Source: Dryococelus australis (taxonomy: Eukaryota > Arthropoda > Insecta > Phasmatodea > Phasmatidae). Taken from it: 64,000 nucleotides of DNA. This document shows, piece by piece, positions 49,312 to 60,031 of this stretch. The notes under the pieces were generated by a model. That model was not told the DNA's origin and made no database searches. It saw only the letters and a program-made list of their open reading frames with translations. Numbering within the stretch: the stretch's first letter is position 1; the number at the start of each line of letters is the position of its first letter. A program made the translations under genes and the position numbers. The stretch covers positions 207,570,709 through 207,634,708 of the forward strand of contig CM057009.1 in the NCBI GenBank assembly GCA_029891345.1, given 5' to 3'.

Positions 49312-49565
49312 CAGGTGCAAAAAAAAGCAAATATAATCCCAAAGCAGTAACTGTCAGCCAAGAATATTTTGATGGGCACCAATCAGGAGCCCAAACTCTA
49401 TTATTTGCAGGGAAAGATGTATTATGGCTACATGGACCATGTAAAGAATATAATGTATTTTCAACGTCTTTTGTCCAGCAAGATCCATTGATGATACTGC
49501 CATCAACCTCCAAGTAACAAAATCCACATTCACTTGATGCAGCAGCTACACAGTCTGCACATGTT
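49312..49565 (-). CDS. SLC2A13: SLC2A13-type proton/myo-inositol cotransporter, downstream exon
   Basis: A 254-base exon on the minus strand, preceded by TTTTGTTTTAG (acceptor, AG at 49567-49566) and followed by GTAAGT (donor from 49311). It encodes RTCADCVAAASSECGFCYL, an extracellular Cys-rich loop with an NGSC glycosylation-type site. WAPDWCPSKYSWLTVTALGL and YLLFFAPG follow as the next membrane helix. This Cys-rich loop ahead of a W..(Y/W)CP..YSW helix is the distinctive insert of the plasma-membrane H+/myo-inositol symporter (HMIT). It starts in phase with the exon at 49720-49825 and ends after one base of the Gly codon. The following exon (expected start MGPMPW-like) is not found at lower coordinates. 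Confidence 0.88.
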
Positions 49566-49719
49566 CTAAAACAAAAAATTTCAAAAAGTATTTTTATACT
49601 TGTGATCAACATTTTAAATTTTCCAACAAGCTTTATAGTATTAAAATTAATTTTTACCATTCTATACAAACAAGTTTTTAAAATACAATTTTAAGATTCA
49701 GAATCTCAGAAATGCTTAC

Positions 49720-49825
49720 CTAGCACGAATGCAAGTTGTGTCATCACCAGTTATGGTGATAACCGGCGAGTCTAAATTCATTAACCAGAAACCAATTCCA
49801 AGAGTCACTAGCGACACAATAACAC
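49720..49825 (-). CDS. SLC2A13: SLC2A13-type proton/myo-inositol cotransporter, upstream exon
   Basis: A 106-base exon on the minus strand between ATGTTGCAG (acceptor, AG at 49827-49826) and GTAAGC (donor from 49719). It encodes a membrane helix, GVIVSLVTLGIGFWLMNLD, then SPVITITGDDTTCIRAR leading straight into the next exon. The split Arg codon (AG|A) and matching phases across the 154-base intron confirm the join. In the family this is the helix just before the Cys-rich extracellular loop. Earlier exons should be at higher coordinates on this strand; I found none inside the window, so the introns are long and filled with elements. Confidence 0.85.
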
Positions 49826-51164
49826 CTGCAACATTACATGATGAAAACTTAGAAAAACTACATTCATTTCACACTGATATAAATTTCTGTACTTGAGACA
49901 AAACAGTGCCATGAATAAAGATTGAACTCAAAAAGTATAAAAACTTGTATGTTATATTTATTAGGGGCTTATAACAAATGAACAAAGCTAAAACTGTCAC
50001 AGTGAAATGATACAGGAAACTAAAGCGCATTGCACACGTTACAGTTTGTGCCCATCTGATACTGGTTAAGAAAAACTGGACATTCAGCAACACATTGTGC
50101 TTAATGAATTTTTGAACACATCCAGGGTTATGATCAGATGGGAAATAACTGTCCAGGCATGAGACAGCACCCCACGATTATCTCAACTACTTCCCGTCAC
50201 TGGATGGGCAATACTTGGCAGTGATGCATTATTACTATGGACCTTTGCTCACTGTCAGGTAAAAAGTTATCTGGTACAGATGTGAGCTCACTCACTAACA
50301 CACAAGTATGTAGATCAGTGGAATATTCCTGTGCGAGTGGAATTCGAATTGAACAGGAGAATTAGAAATTGTATTTTTGTTGGACTGTAATTTCCCATCT
50401 AATTCTGGATGAGCGAAATCCAGAGCATGTGCCATGGGCCTGATGAAAGGTAATATAAACCTGTTGTTTGAAAGGACTTAAGAACTTTGTTTTAATTCAT
50501 TTCATGTACAATTTCAAGGATGTAGAAAGACAGATTTACCTGGCAGGCAATCTCATAAAATATATTTTCTGGAAAGTAACATTATATATATATACACACA
50601 CCCACATATATATTATATATATATATATATATATAATTTATAATGTTAAAATAGAGAAAAATTTTTATTTCATTCAAAAGGAATTGACAAGGAGTCAAAC
50701 CATTATAAATACTCTCTAAGTAACTTTATTTATATATAAAGTGGTTGCCTACTTTGAGCCGTTTTTATGTTTGAAACCCAGAAGCAAGACCGCAATAAGG
50801 AAGACATTGGCAAACCCATAAAGTACCCCATTGCAATTACTGCATGCAACCTTTAAAGTGGTGTACAGTGATTTTGTGATGTTGCATATACCAATGGAAC
50901 TGTAAGCGCTTTGATTGAAACAGAGTGCCCAGCAAGACTGTAAATTGAATTACCTCTGAATTAATTGAATTTTTGTCAAAATTTCCATACAAAAAAGACT
51001 AAAAAGTATAATCAAAGATGTGTTTATTACAGGTGAATGTTTCTGTCAAATACTTAAAAGTTGTTTAAAAATACAGCAATGTGACACATCCTATTTAAAT
51101 TAGTTGGCGATGGAAGATCATCTCAGACAAGTGAAAAAATGTAAATAATATAATATTTATTTAT
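49826..51164. other. Probable intron of the cotransporter gene
   Basis: No exon seen. It includes a (TA)n/(AC)n microsatellite at about 50583-50636. Because no upstream exon is found, the intron may continue through the fold-back and hAT elements. Confidence 0.45.
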
Positions 51165-52130
51165 GAAAATATGTTAAATTGCAAAAAGAATTAACCAAAC
51201 CTTATCTGAATTGACAATATTACTAATGCAAGCTACAAATACAATAGTGGGGAATGCTATGAAGATCAGGGAAATTGCGGGGTAAAAATAAATAAAAGAA
51301 TATGCACCTTTTCATGATAAAATTTTACCCCTCAATTTCCCCCCAGTTCATAGCCCTCCCCACTATTGTATTTCTAAATTCTATTGGTAACATTGTAAGT
51401 TTAGGTAACGTTCAGTTCAATATTTTTGCAATTAAACATGTTTTTATGATACAATATTACAATAATATTAAACATAGCATGAAAATACGTTAAATTGCAA
51501 AACACACGCCCATTTTTTCTCAGTGCAAATGGACTACACATGAAAATCATTTATGGGGAAACTCCAAGCTTCGCTGATGTGTGATGCTTCGCATCACCAC
51601 AAAAAAAAATTGCAGGCATACCTTGAATCACTGTATTGGGGATTTACTCCCCTGCTGGCACTGGGACTCTGGCTCGCCGGCTTTGTAATTTAAGTAGTGA
51701 CATGAAGCGTCAGGCATCAGCGAAGGTTGGGAGTTTCCCCAGAAATGAATTTCAAGCGTAGCCCATTTGCACTGGAAAATAATGCGAGTTTTTTTGCAAT
51801 TTAACATATTTTCGTACTATTTGTAATATAATTGTAATATTGCATCATGAAAACATGTTTAATTGCAAAAGATCAAACTGAACATTACTTAAATTGACAA
51901 TGTTACCAATGCAATTTAGAAAGACGATAGTGGGGAGGGCTATGAACTGGAGGGAAATTGAGGGGTAAAATTTTATCATGAAAATGTACATAGTTTTTTT
52001 TAATCCCGCAATTTCTCTGATCGTCATAGCCCTCCCCACTATCATATTTGTAGCTTGTATAGGCAATATTGTTAATATTGTCAATTTAGGTAAATCAATT
52101 GGTTAGGTCTTTTGCAAGTTAACGTATTTT
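51165..52130. mobile_element. Nested fold-back element
   Basis: Two ~330-base arms (about 51165-51490 and 51790-52130) are inverted copies. Each arm is itself a near-palindrome built on AGTGGGGAGGGCTATGA...TTGAGGGGTAAAA and its reverse. Inside, shorter inverted stretches pair too (CCCATTT...GTGCAAATGG with CCCATTTGCAC, and GGGGAAACTCC with GGGAGTTTCCCC). The middle (about 51600-51700) is unique. I see no ORF or target duplication. Such structures occur in fold-back or MITE-dimer elements. Confidence 0.7.
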
Positions 52131-52899
52131 CGTGATTAAATTTAAGTTACATTAATGTTTTTTTTTTAAACTCACCAATTCAAATGCCAGCACAAGACAA
52201 CATCGTCCCATTTGACACCACTACACAGGCACTAATCACCGCACAAATATTTTATTTCACTTTTGCCATGCTATATTAGCACAAACACACTTGTATTTTT
52301 GCTCAATTATTAGATGTAACACATCTAACAACTTGAATTGCAATAAAACAGGTGTTTAAGCACTTGTAAATCCCAAACCTATGAACACACACACACACAA
52401 GCTGCTACTCTAATCAAATATTTGCTCTAATGACTGGCGACATCCCACAATTCCAACTGTGATGTCATGGCACCATACAGCATCTTTATCAACACCGTCT
52501 ATGATCGTCGGTTTAAATGATCTACCATATCAGGGTTCCCAAAGAAAAGTGACCATAAAAATCCTGACTTTTCCTGACCATAAGAAAAAAATTTCTGACT
52601 AAGAAAAAAAATTGCAACATACTTTAAACACACATTACACAAGTTTTAGGCATAAACTCACCAAGAATGGTAGCTTCATCTGTTTCAGACAAGTTATATT
52701 CTGCAATTACATAAAAATGTTCATTAATTCCTTTTTACAAAGAAAAAAAAATACCAAAAATGTCAATAATAGTTGAATTGGGTACAAAAATATTGTCTGT
52801 TCAGTTACAGAAACATGTTCACTAATTACACGATAATAGAGAGTTTTGGAACAAAAAGAATGTTTATTTGCATTTGGTACACTTATCTTCTGTACTTTA

Positions 52900-53920
52900 T
52901 GGTTTCCTTAAAGTTTTTTGTAATGAAGAAATTTTCATTTCCATCTTTTCTTCCACTTCTTCAAGTTCCATTCTATCGAGTCTTCTCTTCATTCAATTTT
53001 CCTTTTTTCTTCTCTTGTCTTCTTTGCATCACTTTCCTGTTGAAGTTTTTTTCCAGGTAGTCTGTGTACTTATTTCTGACTGCTCTTACAGACAGCAACA
53101 TCTTACCATCCACAGGTACATTAATTAATCCCAAAAGAGTGATTAATAATATCATAGACAGTCCTTTGGGCAATGAGTGACTCCCCATAACGGTTTTCCA
53201 CCAACAATTATTTATTTATTGAAAATCCCCTTTCAACAGAGGCATTGCCATGAGAAAAGATTAGAAAAAGTTTAACCCCCTCCCACAGCTGTTAATAGTG
53301 GATTTACCATTCATAATCCGAGAGAAAAACTCACCTAAGCCAACGTCTGCATTAGCTTCCAACTTGTCAAAGTCACTCTTTAAATTACTTTTTGCATCAA
53401 CACATAAATTTCTATACTGCTGCTTCGCTTTTACAGAAACATTGTCACTAATTTGATTTGTTTCGTATAATGATTTTATCAATTTATTCATGTTAGTTCA
53501 CGATAACCTTTGGATCCAAGCTTGTCACACCAAACAGAATACTTTGACTAATACCACAGCATTTTCTTATCTTTTTGATGACCGATATTAGAAAGAAAAT
53601 TGTTTAGCAATGTTGCTATCAGTAAACATGAATGAGGACAAATCACTAATATTAGAGCATGAACTTTAAGTGTGATGAAAAAAATTATACAAAAGGCTTT
53701 TGTTTATCTAAGAATTTAACAGAATTTTATGTAGCTCTGTTTTAGAATGAGTTATGAGTGCCTTTTTTCCCATATTGCCTAGTTCCAACAATTTCTTGCA
53801 CACCTTACAAAATGCTTGTTCCCTGCGTCCTGGGACTTTGCTCGCCCAATTTGCAAATTCAGGGTACAGGGACAAGTCTAACCACTGGTCACTGAAACAT
53901 GTTTTCTTACTCGCCATACT
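52900..53920 (-). pseudogene. hAT-like transposase remnant (BED finger plus C-terminus)
   Basis: The first frame (53917-53708) begins MASKKTCFSDQWL, then CKVCKKLLELGNMGKKALITH, with the C-x2-C...H-x5-H pattern of a BED-like zinc finger. About 200 bases of non-coding sequence follow. A frame at 53491-53261 (KSDFDKLEANADVGLGEFF) precedes IFSHGNASVERGFSINK, a stop, then SLIAQRTVYDIINH and RAVRNKYTDYLEK (to 52973). The SxGNASVERGFS and LIAQR blocks are the C-terminal signature of this hAT subgroup. The RNase H-fold catalytic core is absent, so the copy is non-autonomous. Confidence 0.75.
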
Positions 53921-54499
53921 GAAAAAAAACTATGGCCTATATTAAAAAAAAAAAGTGGCAGTGCACACTACACAACATTGACTTTAGCTTCTTGTTCCTA
54001 CACCCGAGTTCATAATGTCACAGTGTGGTTACGTGCACATCTGTAGGCCTAAACATTAACAGTCTGTGTAAAATGGTGGCAAGGGAGTGTACATGACCAA
54101 TAATAAACCGCAGCTTGGTCACACAGATCACTGCCACATACAACTTCACTATAATTAAAGAGCACGAAAAACCTACTTTGTTTTCATAAATTACATATCA
54201 CATTGCCCCTACAATGTGCATGCACAACACCACACCAAAGAAAAAGTCACCATGGAAAACCGTCTTAAAGTAGGCCTACTCATATTTAACTAATGGCAAC
54301 CGAGCCATAACCTGAAATCAACACTTTCACATGTAAAATTAAACGAATTTCATTTTCCAGTCAGTTATTATTCTGTGGCCCGGCCGCACTCGTTATAGCT
54401 TCAGCCAAACAACGGACGTATGTTCAGTGTTGCCAACACCAATTTCGAAAATCTGTCAAATGTTAACAAAAATCCACAAAATTCCCGCTGAATATTGAA

Positions 54500-54670
54500 A
54501 ACCCTGTGCTCGTTACGGGGCCGCACATCGCTCATTACTGAGCCACACAGCGCTCATTACGGGGCAGGGTAGTGCTTGACACGGGGCCCAGAAATGCTAG
54601 TTTTGGGGCCGGGTAAAGCTAGATGCGGGGCCCAGAAATGCTCATTCTGGTGCAGGACAGCACTCGTTCC
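54500..54670 (+). repeat. GC-rich ~30-base minisatellite in the hAT element
   Basis: Five or six degenerate units such as ACGGGGC...GCTCATT and GCGGGGCCCAGAAATGCTCA. It is much richer in G+C than its surroundings and lies in the 5' part of the hAT copy. Confidence 0.65.
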
Positions 54671-54893
54671 CTCTTCCTGGGCTTGGGCTTGGTCACATTT
54701 ACCCCAAAAACTCCAAGACCGGTAAACATATTATAATTATACAAGAATAGTAAACAAAGTTTTTTTCCCCGATTAAAACAATTTTTAAGGTAATATTCCT
54801 GACTAAAGGCAGAGTATATATAAAATTCCTAACTTTTACTAACCATTTTTCAAATTCCTGAATTCTCCTGATATACTGACTATGAGAACCCTG

Positions 54894-55968
54894 CATATGA
54901 ATATTTATTCCATTAGTACTACGTTACGCAGTACTATAATCTCATGAACATAGAAAAGGTAAGCCTTGCAAAATTAAAGTGAATTACACGACGTTCCGAC
55001 ACTGACCGATGTGTTGTTTACCTATATAACCTCAACGCATCCGCATAAATATAATCTAAAAACTAAGTTTCATACATTAAAGATTTGATTCAAACTGTAT
55101 TTTTAGAACTAATACAATTATTTGACCCAATATAAATATATTCTACAAAAATTACACACATTTTAAAGCATAAACACAGCAATCTTCATAACCCTCCTCC
55201 CTTTCATATTTTTTTAAATTTTTTTTTACAAAAAACTACTTGTAGCCTCTGGAAAATTCCTAGCATTTATGATTACTACTAATCATATCTAACATATCCA
55301 GGTATAATTTTTCCCATTTTCGAAAAAGCCCCTATTCTGGAATTTTACCCATTTATTGCCATTGGTTCACAATGACAAGCTGCTTCACTATGACTGGGTT
55401 CACAATAGCAGATATTGTTAACAAAATGGTCACATAACCTCATTTTGTATACAAAAATAATGAAATATTTTGAAATTTAGTATTTGTTGTTTGCATATAG
55501 CAAGCATTCTCAAAAACATAAAACTACCACTTTACCACTGGAATTCAATATTAGATATATTACTTGCATTGATAACAGACTTAACTTGACGCATGCCGCT
55601 CCCACATATTTTTAATATAAACAATTACGACTCATCTAACTAGTACTCCTACTACACCCAAGTAAGATTCAAAACCTGCCAACTTTGTACATATGGACGT
55701 TGTGGATTGCCACAACCCTGGACGGCACTTCCAGACATATGGAAACAAAGGCTGCATAAACCAGCGAGCACGCCACCTTTCCCTCCCCCGCTCGGAGAAT
55801 CTAGAAGCCGCCAGCTGCATTGGGGCACAGCCAAGCACCACCGAACACACACCAAGCCAAGAGACAGACAGAGGGTAGCTACCCACTCCTCTGGCCATGC
55901 ACTAGAGGGACATCATGAAGCAATGTCACACTTCCCACCGCAGCCCTGCGCTGCAACTGTCATTCAGA
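54894..55968. other. Region without a recognised gene
   Basis: AT-rich to about 55640, then GC-richer. The latter part may be U3-like sequence of copy B. Overlapping frames on both strands at 55632-55900 show no known domain. Confidence 0.35.
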
Positions 55969-55969
55969 T

Positions 55970-55977
55970 TATAAAAG
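55970..55977 (+). promoter_or_regulatory. TATA box of MPF copy B
   Basis: TATAAAAG lies about 30 bases before the point where similarity among the three copies becomes strong. Copy C has AATAAAAG in the equivalent place. Confidence 0.45.
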
Positions 55978-56069
55978 TCAGTGCATGCCCGGGCTCGCGA
56001 GTTATTCTTCCTGATTCTTGAGCTCGCTCCACCACTTCGTGTACTAGGGCCTTCGACAAGTCACCAAGT

Positions 56070-56285
56070 CTTCAGCAGCCACCGGAGGCTGCTCACATTG
56101 TCGACAACAGTCTTCAGCAGCTACCAGAGGCTGTTCCCATTGCAGTCACCAGAGGCTATTCTGCAGCAACAGTTACCCGAGGCTATTCTGCAGCAACAGT
56201 TACCAGAGGCTTCTGGACGACGACCACTACTATTTACCAGAGGTTCTTCATTGCAGATAGCTTTATCTACCAGAGGGTCTTCATC
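56070..56285 (+). repeat. ACCAGAGGCT degenerate tandem repeats
   Basis: Around nine units of ACCAGAGGCT with 12-25-base spacers, many preceded by TTCTGCAGCAACAGTT. The same motif is in copies A (41560-41720) and C (63400-63530), on the other strand. The repeat number differs between copies. Confidence 0.75.
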
Positions 56286-57092
56286 TTCTAACACCACAAA
56301 AACACTCCCCTACTGATTCCTCCTGGACTTGCTGGTAGGAGCAACTACACTCTCTGCTGGATGCCTTTAATTTATTGTCTCGTCTAGACATCCCAAAGTT
56401 TATTTAGCTAAATTAAGTATTCTTAATTAGCCATCAATATAATTTGCTTTCTTGTATAGCCTACGACCAGGTCACCTACACCTGTACAGCGTAGGTTACT
56501 TCCTTAAATACTGTATGCTTGGTTAGGAGGTAGTACATGACACTGAATTTATTGCACCATTAATAAATACAGCTTTGTTCTTTTAACTGACGGTATTCTT
56601 CCTAGAGAGTTCTTAAAAATTACTACTAGGAACAGTACACTTGTGCACTGCCAACCGATACTGGATGTTTGACTATACGAGTTAGATTAGGAATGTGGAT
56701 TCCCATCAGGAATCCACTAGTCTAACACACACACCATTCAACGGCCACCTGTTCTAGACCTCCAGGGATAGAACAGCAGAGTCCCAACCACTAGTAACTC
56801 ATCTAACCAGGGAGATACAGTACTCTTGTGTTGTATCCCTACCATAGCACCTAGGTGCTGGCAGGGGTATTTGCTCGAGGGTTACGGCCTGGTCTTGGTT
56901 GCAACCTACACCCAGTAGTGAGAGGAAGGCGGCCCATTCGGCTCAACGCTTCTGGTAAGCCCGCCGGTGGCAGGGGGCCTTCGAAAGCACCAAGCTCGTG
57001 CCGGCAGCCACTGCTGGCAGAACACTAAGATAGGGATTTGTATTGTGTCCGTAGTGCACAACCTACATTGTTCAGCGGCATTGTAACCCCTT

Positions 57093-57671
57093 ATGCCTTT
57101 TAAGAAAAAGCATGTCTCAAAGAGGAGTAAAGGACAGCCTGTATTAGCCCCTCCTACTTTGTATAGTCAAGCAGAACAAGACAATGCTGCTTTAACCCGA
57201 CTATTAGAGAGACCGGCCTCTCCCATATATAAGTGCATTGGTTTTCCACCACGTATACATGTTCACCGAGAGTACCATCCCATCTTACCCATAATGGTAG
57301 ATGAGTCTGAAGTGAGAGACAGGGTTTCCAACACCAGGTTTTGGAGTCCGGAAGCAGCTGCCTGGAATCTACAGTATCGTGCTGGCTAGCACGGTATCCA
57401 CGATGTACTGCCAGTTGTCTGCACCGCCAGTTCCAGCCAGCAGACACCAGCAGCGCTACCTCCGGCCAACGAAAACATAAGAAAGTCAGGTATCCCTGAC
57501 ACTTCCCGCCAGTTGATTACCGGCGTAATCAAACCCACAGTGGGAAACAGTGAAAGCCAGGTAGTTATCCAAAAACCAATCGTCAGGCCGACTATAGAGG
57601 ATATTGTACCTAGCCGCCAACCAACGTGCCCCGTCAAGGTAATGGGCATTAAGCAAAAAATGCTCTTTTAG
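57093..57671 (+). pseudogene. MPF protein, copy B (one in-frame amber stop)
   Basis: Begins MPFKKKHVSKRSKG, basic at the N-terminus. It continues LLERPASPIYKCIGFPPRIH, EYHPILPIMVDESEVRDRVS and NTRFWSPEAAAWNLQYRAG before TAG at 57387-57389. The same frame then stays open for 93 codons to TAG at 57669, with SRQLITGVIKPTVGNSE and PTIEDIVPSRQPTCPVKVMG. The part after the stop is conserved in copy A, so it belongs to the protein. The stop is either a disabling mutation or a read-through site. The family and function are unknown. Confidence 0.6.
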
Positions 57672-59292
57672 ATCCATAACACTGCGTGCTTGGTCTAACG
57701 CAACACAAAGCCATGACGACCTTGCCAACTACTACTAAACCCGGCACGCATCAAACTATTGCATCCATACTGCCATGTGCTGCTTACCTGCAGGCCAACT
57801 GTGCACAGCTTGGTATATGCTGCATGTTTGTTCAGTAGTGATTACAGGCAGGGACAGCCATAAGATAGGATATTTTCATGCATTCCCGACTATTGACTGC
57901 GGTTTCTACTTCCTTTTATCCCCACATGAGTGGAATGATTGTCGGGTGCACGCATGTGTGTACGTGCATGTTTAGATTTTCATAGGCCACGTAACATTAC
58001 TACGTTAATGATGATTTTTAGGATTTTGATTTGACTTCCCGCACCGAGTTTGGAACTCAAAGCATCAACTATTGGCTATATCTGTACACGATTTTACTGA
58101 ATATTGGTTTATTTCGGCCCTAGTTTTTGTATTCGGTTATATGTTTCGATTTGACAACTCGCTTACGTTTACGGGGTTAGACTTTAGAAGACTCCTGATA
58201 AGATAAAGTGAGCAGTAGCTAAATTAAAACTGTAACAATTCTGGAGAAATATAAATAAAAGGAAAGTACTGGTTGTGCAACACTGCTGCAAATACCTGGA
58301 CCATCGTCCTTGACTCCGATATTAATGGGCGTCTCCATGGTAAGTAAACGATAATCAATAACTCTTCAAATGAATTTGCGCATACCAATTACAGTACGCC
58401 ACATTCGTAAAAATGTTTATGGCCTGCTAAAAAGCAGTGACACTTGAGCCTAAATTACGTAGCAGAGTTTTAACTTTTTTCGGCGATAACGAGAGGCTCT
58501 ATTTATATTCATCTACGGTATAATTTATTCTGAATTCGGATGCTTATTAAAACATGATATATCATCTGGTTTTATCATGAGAAGCAACTGAAACTGAACA
58601 CGAAGCTCACTAAATTAGACACATCACGCAAAGTTCCAACTTTTCTAGGCAATAACAACACTATGTATTTATACCGCTTTATATCACTTTATTCTAAAAA
58701 TGTGTCCTCATTAAAATTAATTTATATAATTTTAATAAATTCCCCAGTTTACTCAACAAAAGAAAATTATTCCAGCACATCGCACATATTATTTAGAGAA
58801 ATGAGACTTGTTAATAATACTTCTGGGACATCTCTTGTTTTTGAAACTTTTACATTTTATATTTAAGTAATATATAATTGAGTTAATGGTAGTTTTTCTA
58901 CCATAGACAACAAAATGCGGACTTATTCGGCTTGGTAAAAAGTCATGACACTTATTAGTGTTTTAACATCGAGACAAAAGGATGGTAAAATACACTTTCA
59001 CCTGGCCCTGTCATTTTATTCTGTAGACATTTGCAGATGAAATTAAATTAGTAACATGGGCATCGTTCCCGTCTCTGACTATACAACACCAACAATGAAG
59101 GAGAGAAGTAACGTTACAAGCGACACGGGAGGCATGCGATGATTGCAGGGAAGCTACGAACAGTCTCGCAGTAAGCAGTTGCGAGGCGTTGCCGACTCGT
59201 AGCTTTCTAGCTTCTTACTGTGCAGGTGGGTGGCAATTAAAGCTATGCTGTAAACTTTGACTGTTAAATAAAACTAAGGGTATGTTACAACG
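57672..59292. other. Region without a recognised gene
   Basis: Contains two diverged stretches (58430-58560 and 58590-58720), both with a TTTT(C/T)GG/TAGGC(G/A)ATAAC block followed by TATTTAT...TTTATTCT, and a stem-loop-like block at 59148-59210 (GGAAGCTACGA...TCGTAGCTTTC). No coding domain. Confidence 0.35.
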
Positions 59293-60031
59293 TTAGTTCA
59301 AACGTTCAAATCTAGTGAAACATTTAGAACGATTAACACACACACAGCAGTAAAAAATACTACAAGAAATTTTTACTTGCATTTGCTGCAAGCAGAAATA
59401 GTTGCGGTTTGGTTCGAATGTGCAGAATGCAGTAACTTGCAAGTTTCTTGAGTTATCAACAAGCATTTTTTGATGCAGTTTAGATTTTGCATGGCTTAGA
59501 AATGCTCCCCTTCCCATTGTATCTATTTTAAAAGTTTCAACACATATTTTTCACAGCGCACTGCCTCTATCTTTATTGTCTTCTGAAGCACATGGAAATT
59601 CTGATTTGTAACGAGATGAATATCTAGTCGACATGATCACTTCATCACACAGCTAATTATACACAAACACAGAAAAACAAGCGAGCGGTGTGACCTAGAC
59701 GTTGAAAGAGGCAAGATGAGATACGCCTGCCGACATTCTTCCCTTTCAGTGTGACATGTTGCTCTGCGTAGGAAACTACTACGACGGGTGGACGGGAACT
59801 GGGCGTGGGAAACTACTCCGGCTGGAAAAAATGTTGCACAATGTTGACAAATGATTGTTCACGTAAAACTACCCTGACCTACCATCATAATATTCTGCGA
59901 AGAAACTCGAAACGATTGAAAAAGGGGGGGGGGGGGGGAATTCCTTACAGATGGACAAAATTCCAGACTATTTCCAGGTTCCGCGGGTCCTTTTCAATTC
60001 CATACTTTTTCCTGGTTCGGTGGCCACCCTG
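59293..60031 (-). mobile_element. hAT transposon 5' fragment with BED finger
   Basis: The right end, read on the minus strand, is CAGGGTGGCCACCGAACCAG, a hAT-type terminus with the repeated CTGG(A/T)A words seen in this subgroup. A minus-strand frame starts MSTRYSSRYKSEFPCASEDN at about 59632. After a break it gives MGRGAFLSHAKSKLHQKM, the second half of a BED finger (H-x5-H). The first Cys pair is damaged. The rest of the transposase and the opposite end are absent, so it is a truncated copy of a different hAT family from that at 52531-54893. Confidence 0.65.
59924..59938. repeat. Poly-G tract
   Basis: A run of about fifteen G inside the hAT fragment. Confidence 0.9.

Larger units (their letters stand above)
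52531..54893 (-). mobile_element. hAT-type DNA transposon, internally deleted
   Basis: The ends are inverted: CAGGGTTCCCAAAG from 52531 and CAGGGTTCTCATAG read backwards from 54893. Subterminal TTCCTGA words repeat at both ends. CATAT immediately flanks both sides, shorter than the 8-bp duplication hAT elements make, so the exact target duplication is unproven. Inside, on the minus strand, are a BED-type zinc finger and the C-terminal hAT region, but the catalytic middle of the transposase is missing. Confidence 0.75.
55969..57671 (+). mobile_element. MPF-family retroelement-like copy B
   Basis: The plus-strand, best preserved copy. TATAAAAG at 55970 is followed about 30 bases later by a GAGTTATTCTTCC region shared with copies A and C, a likely start site. 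Then come the ACCAGAGGCT repeats (56070-56280), AATAAATAC at about 56570, a leader conserved with the other copies, and the ORF at 57093. No pol gene or 3' repeat is seen downstream in the window. Confidence 0.6.

Noticed and set aside
52523..54901. An 8-bp hAT target duplication
   Set aside because: Flanks TACCATAT and CATATGAA share only CATAT next to the ends; not enough to claim a duplication.
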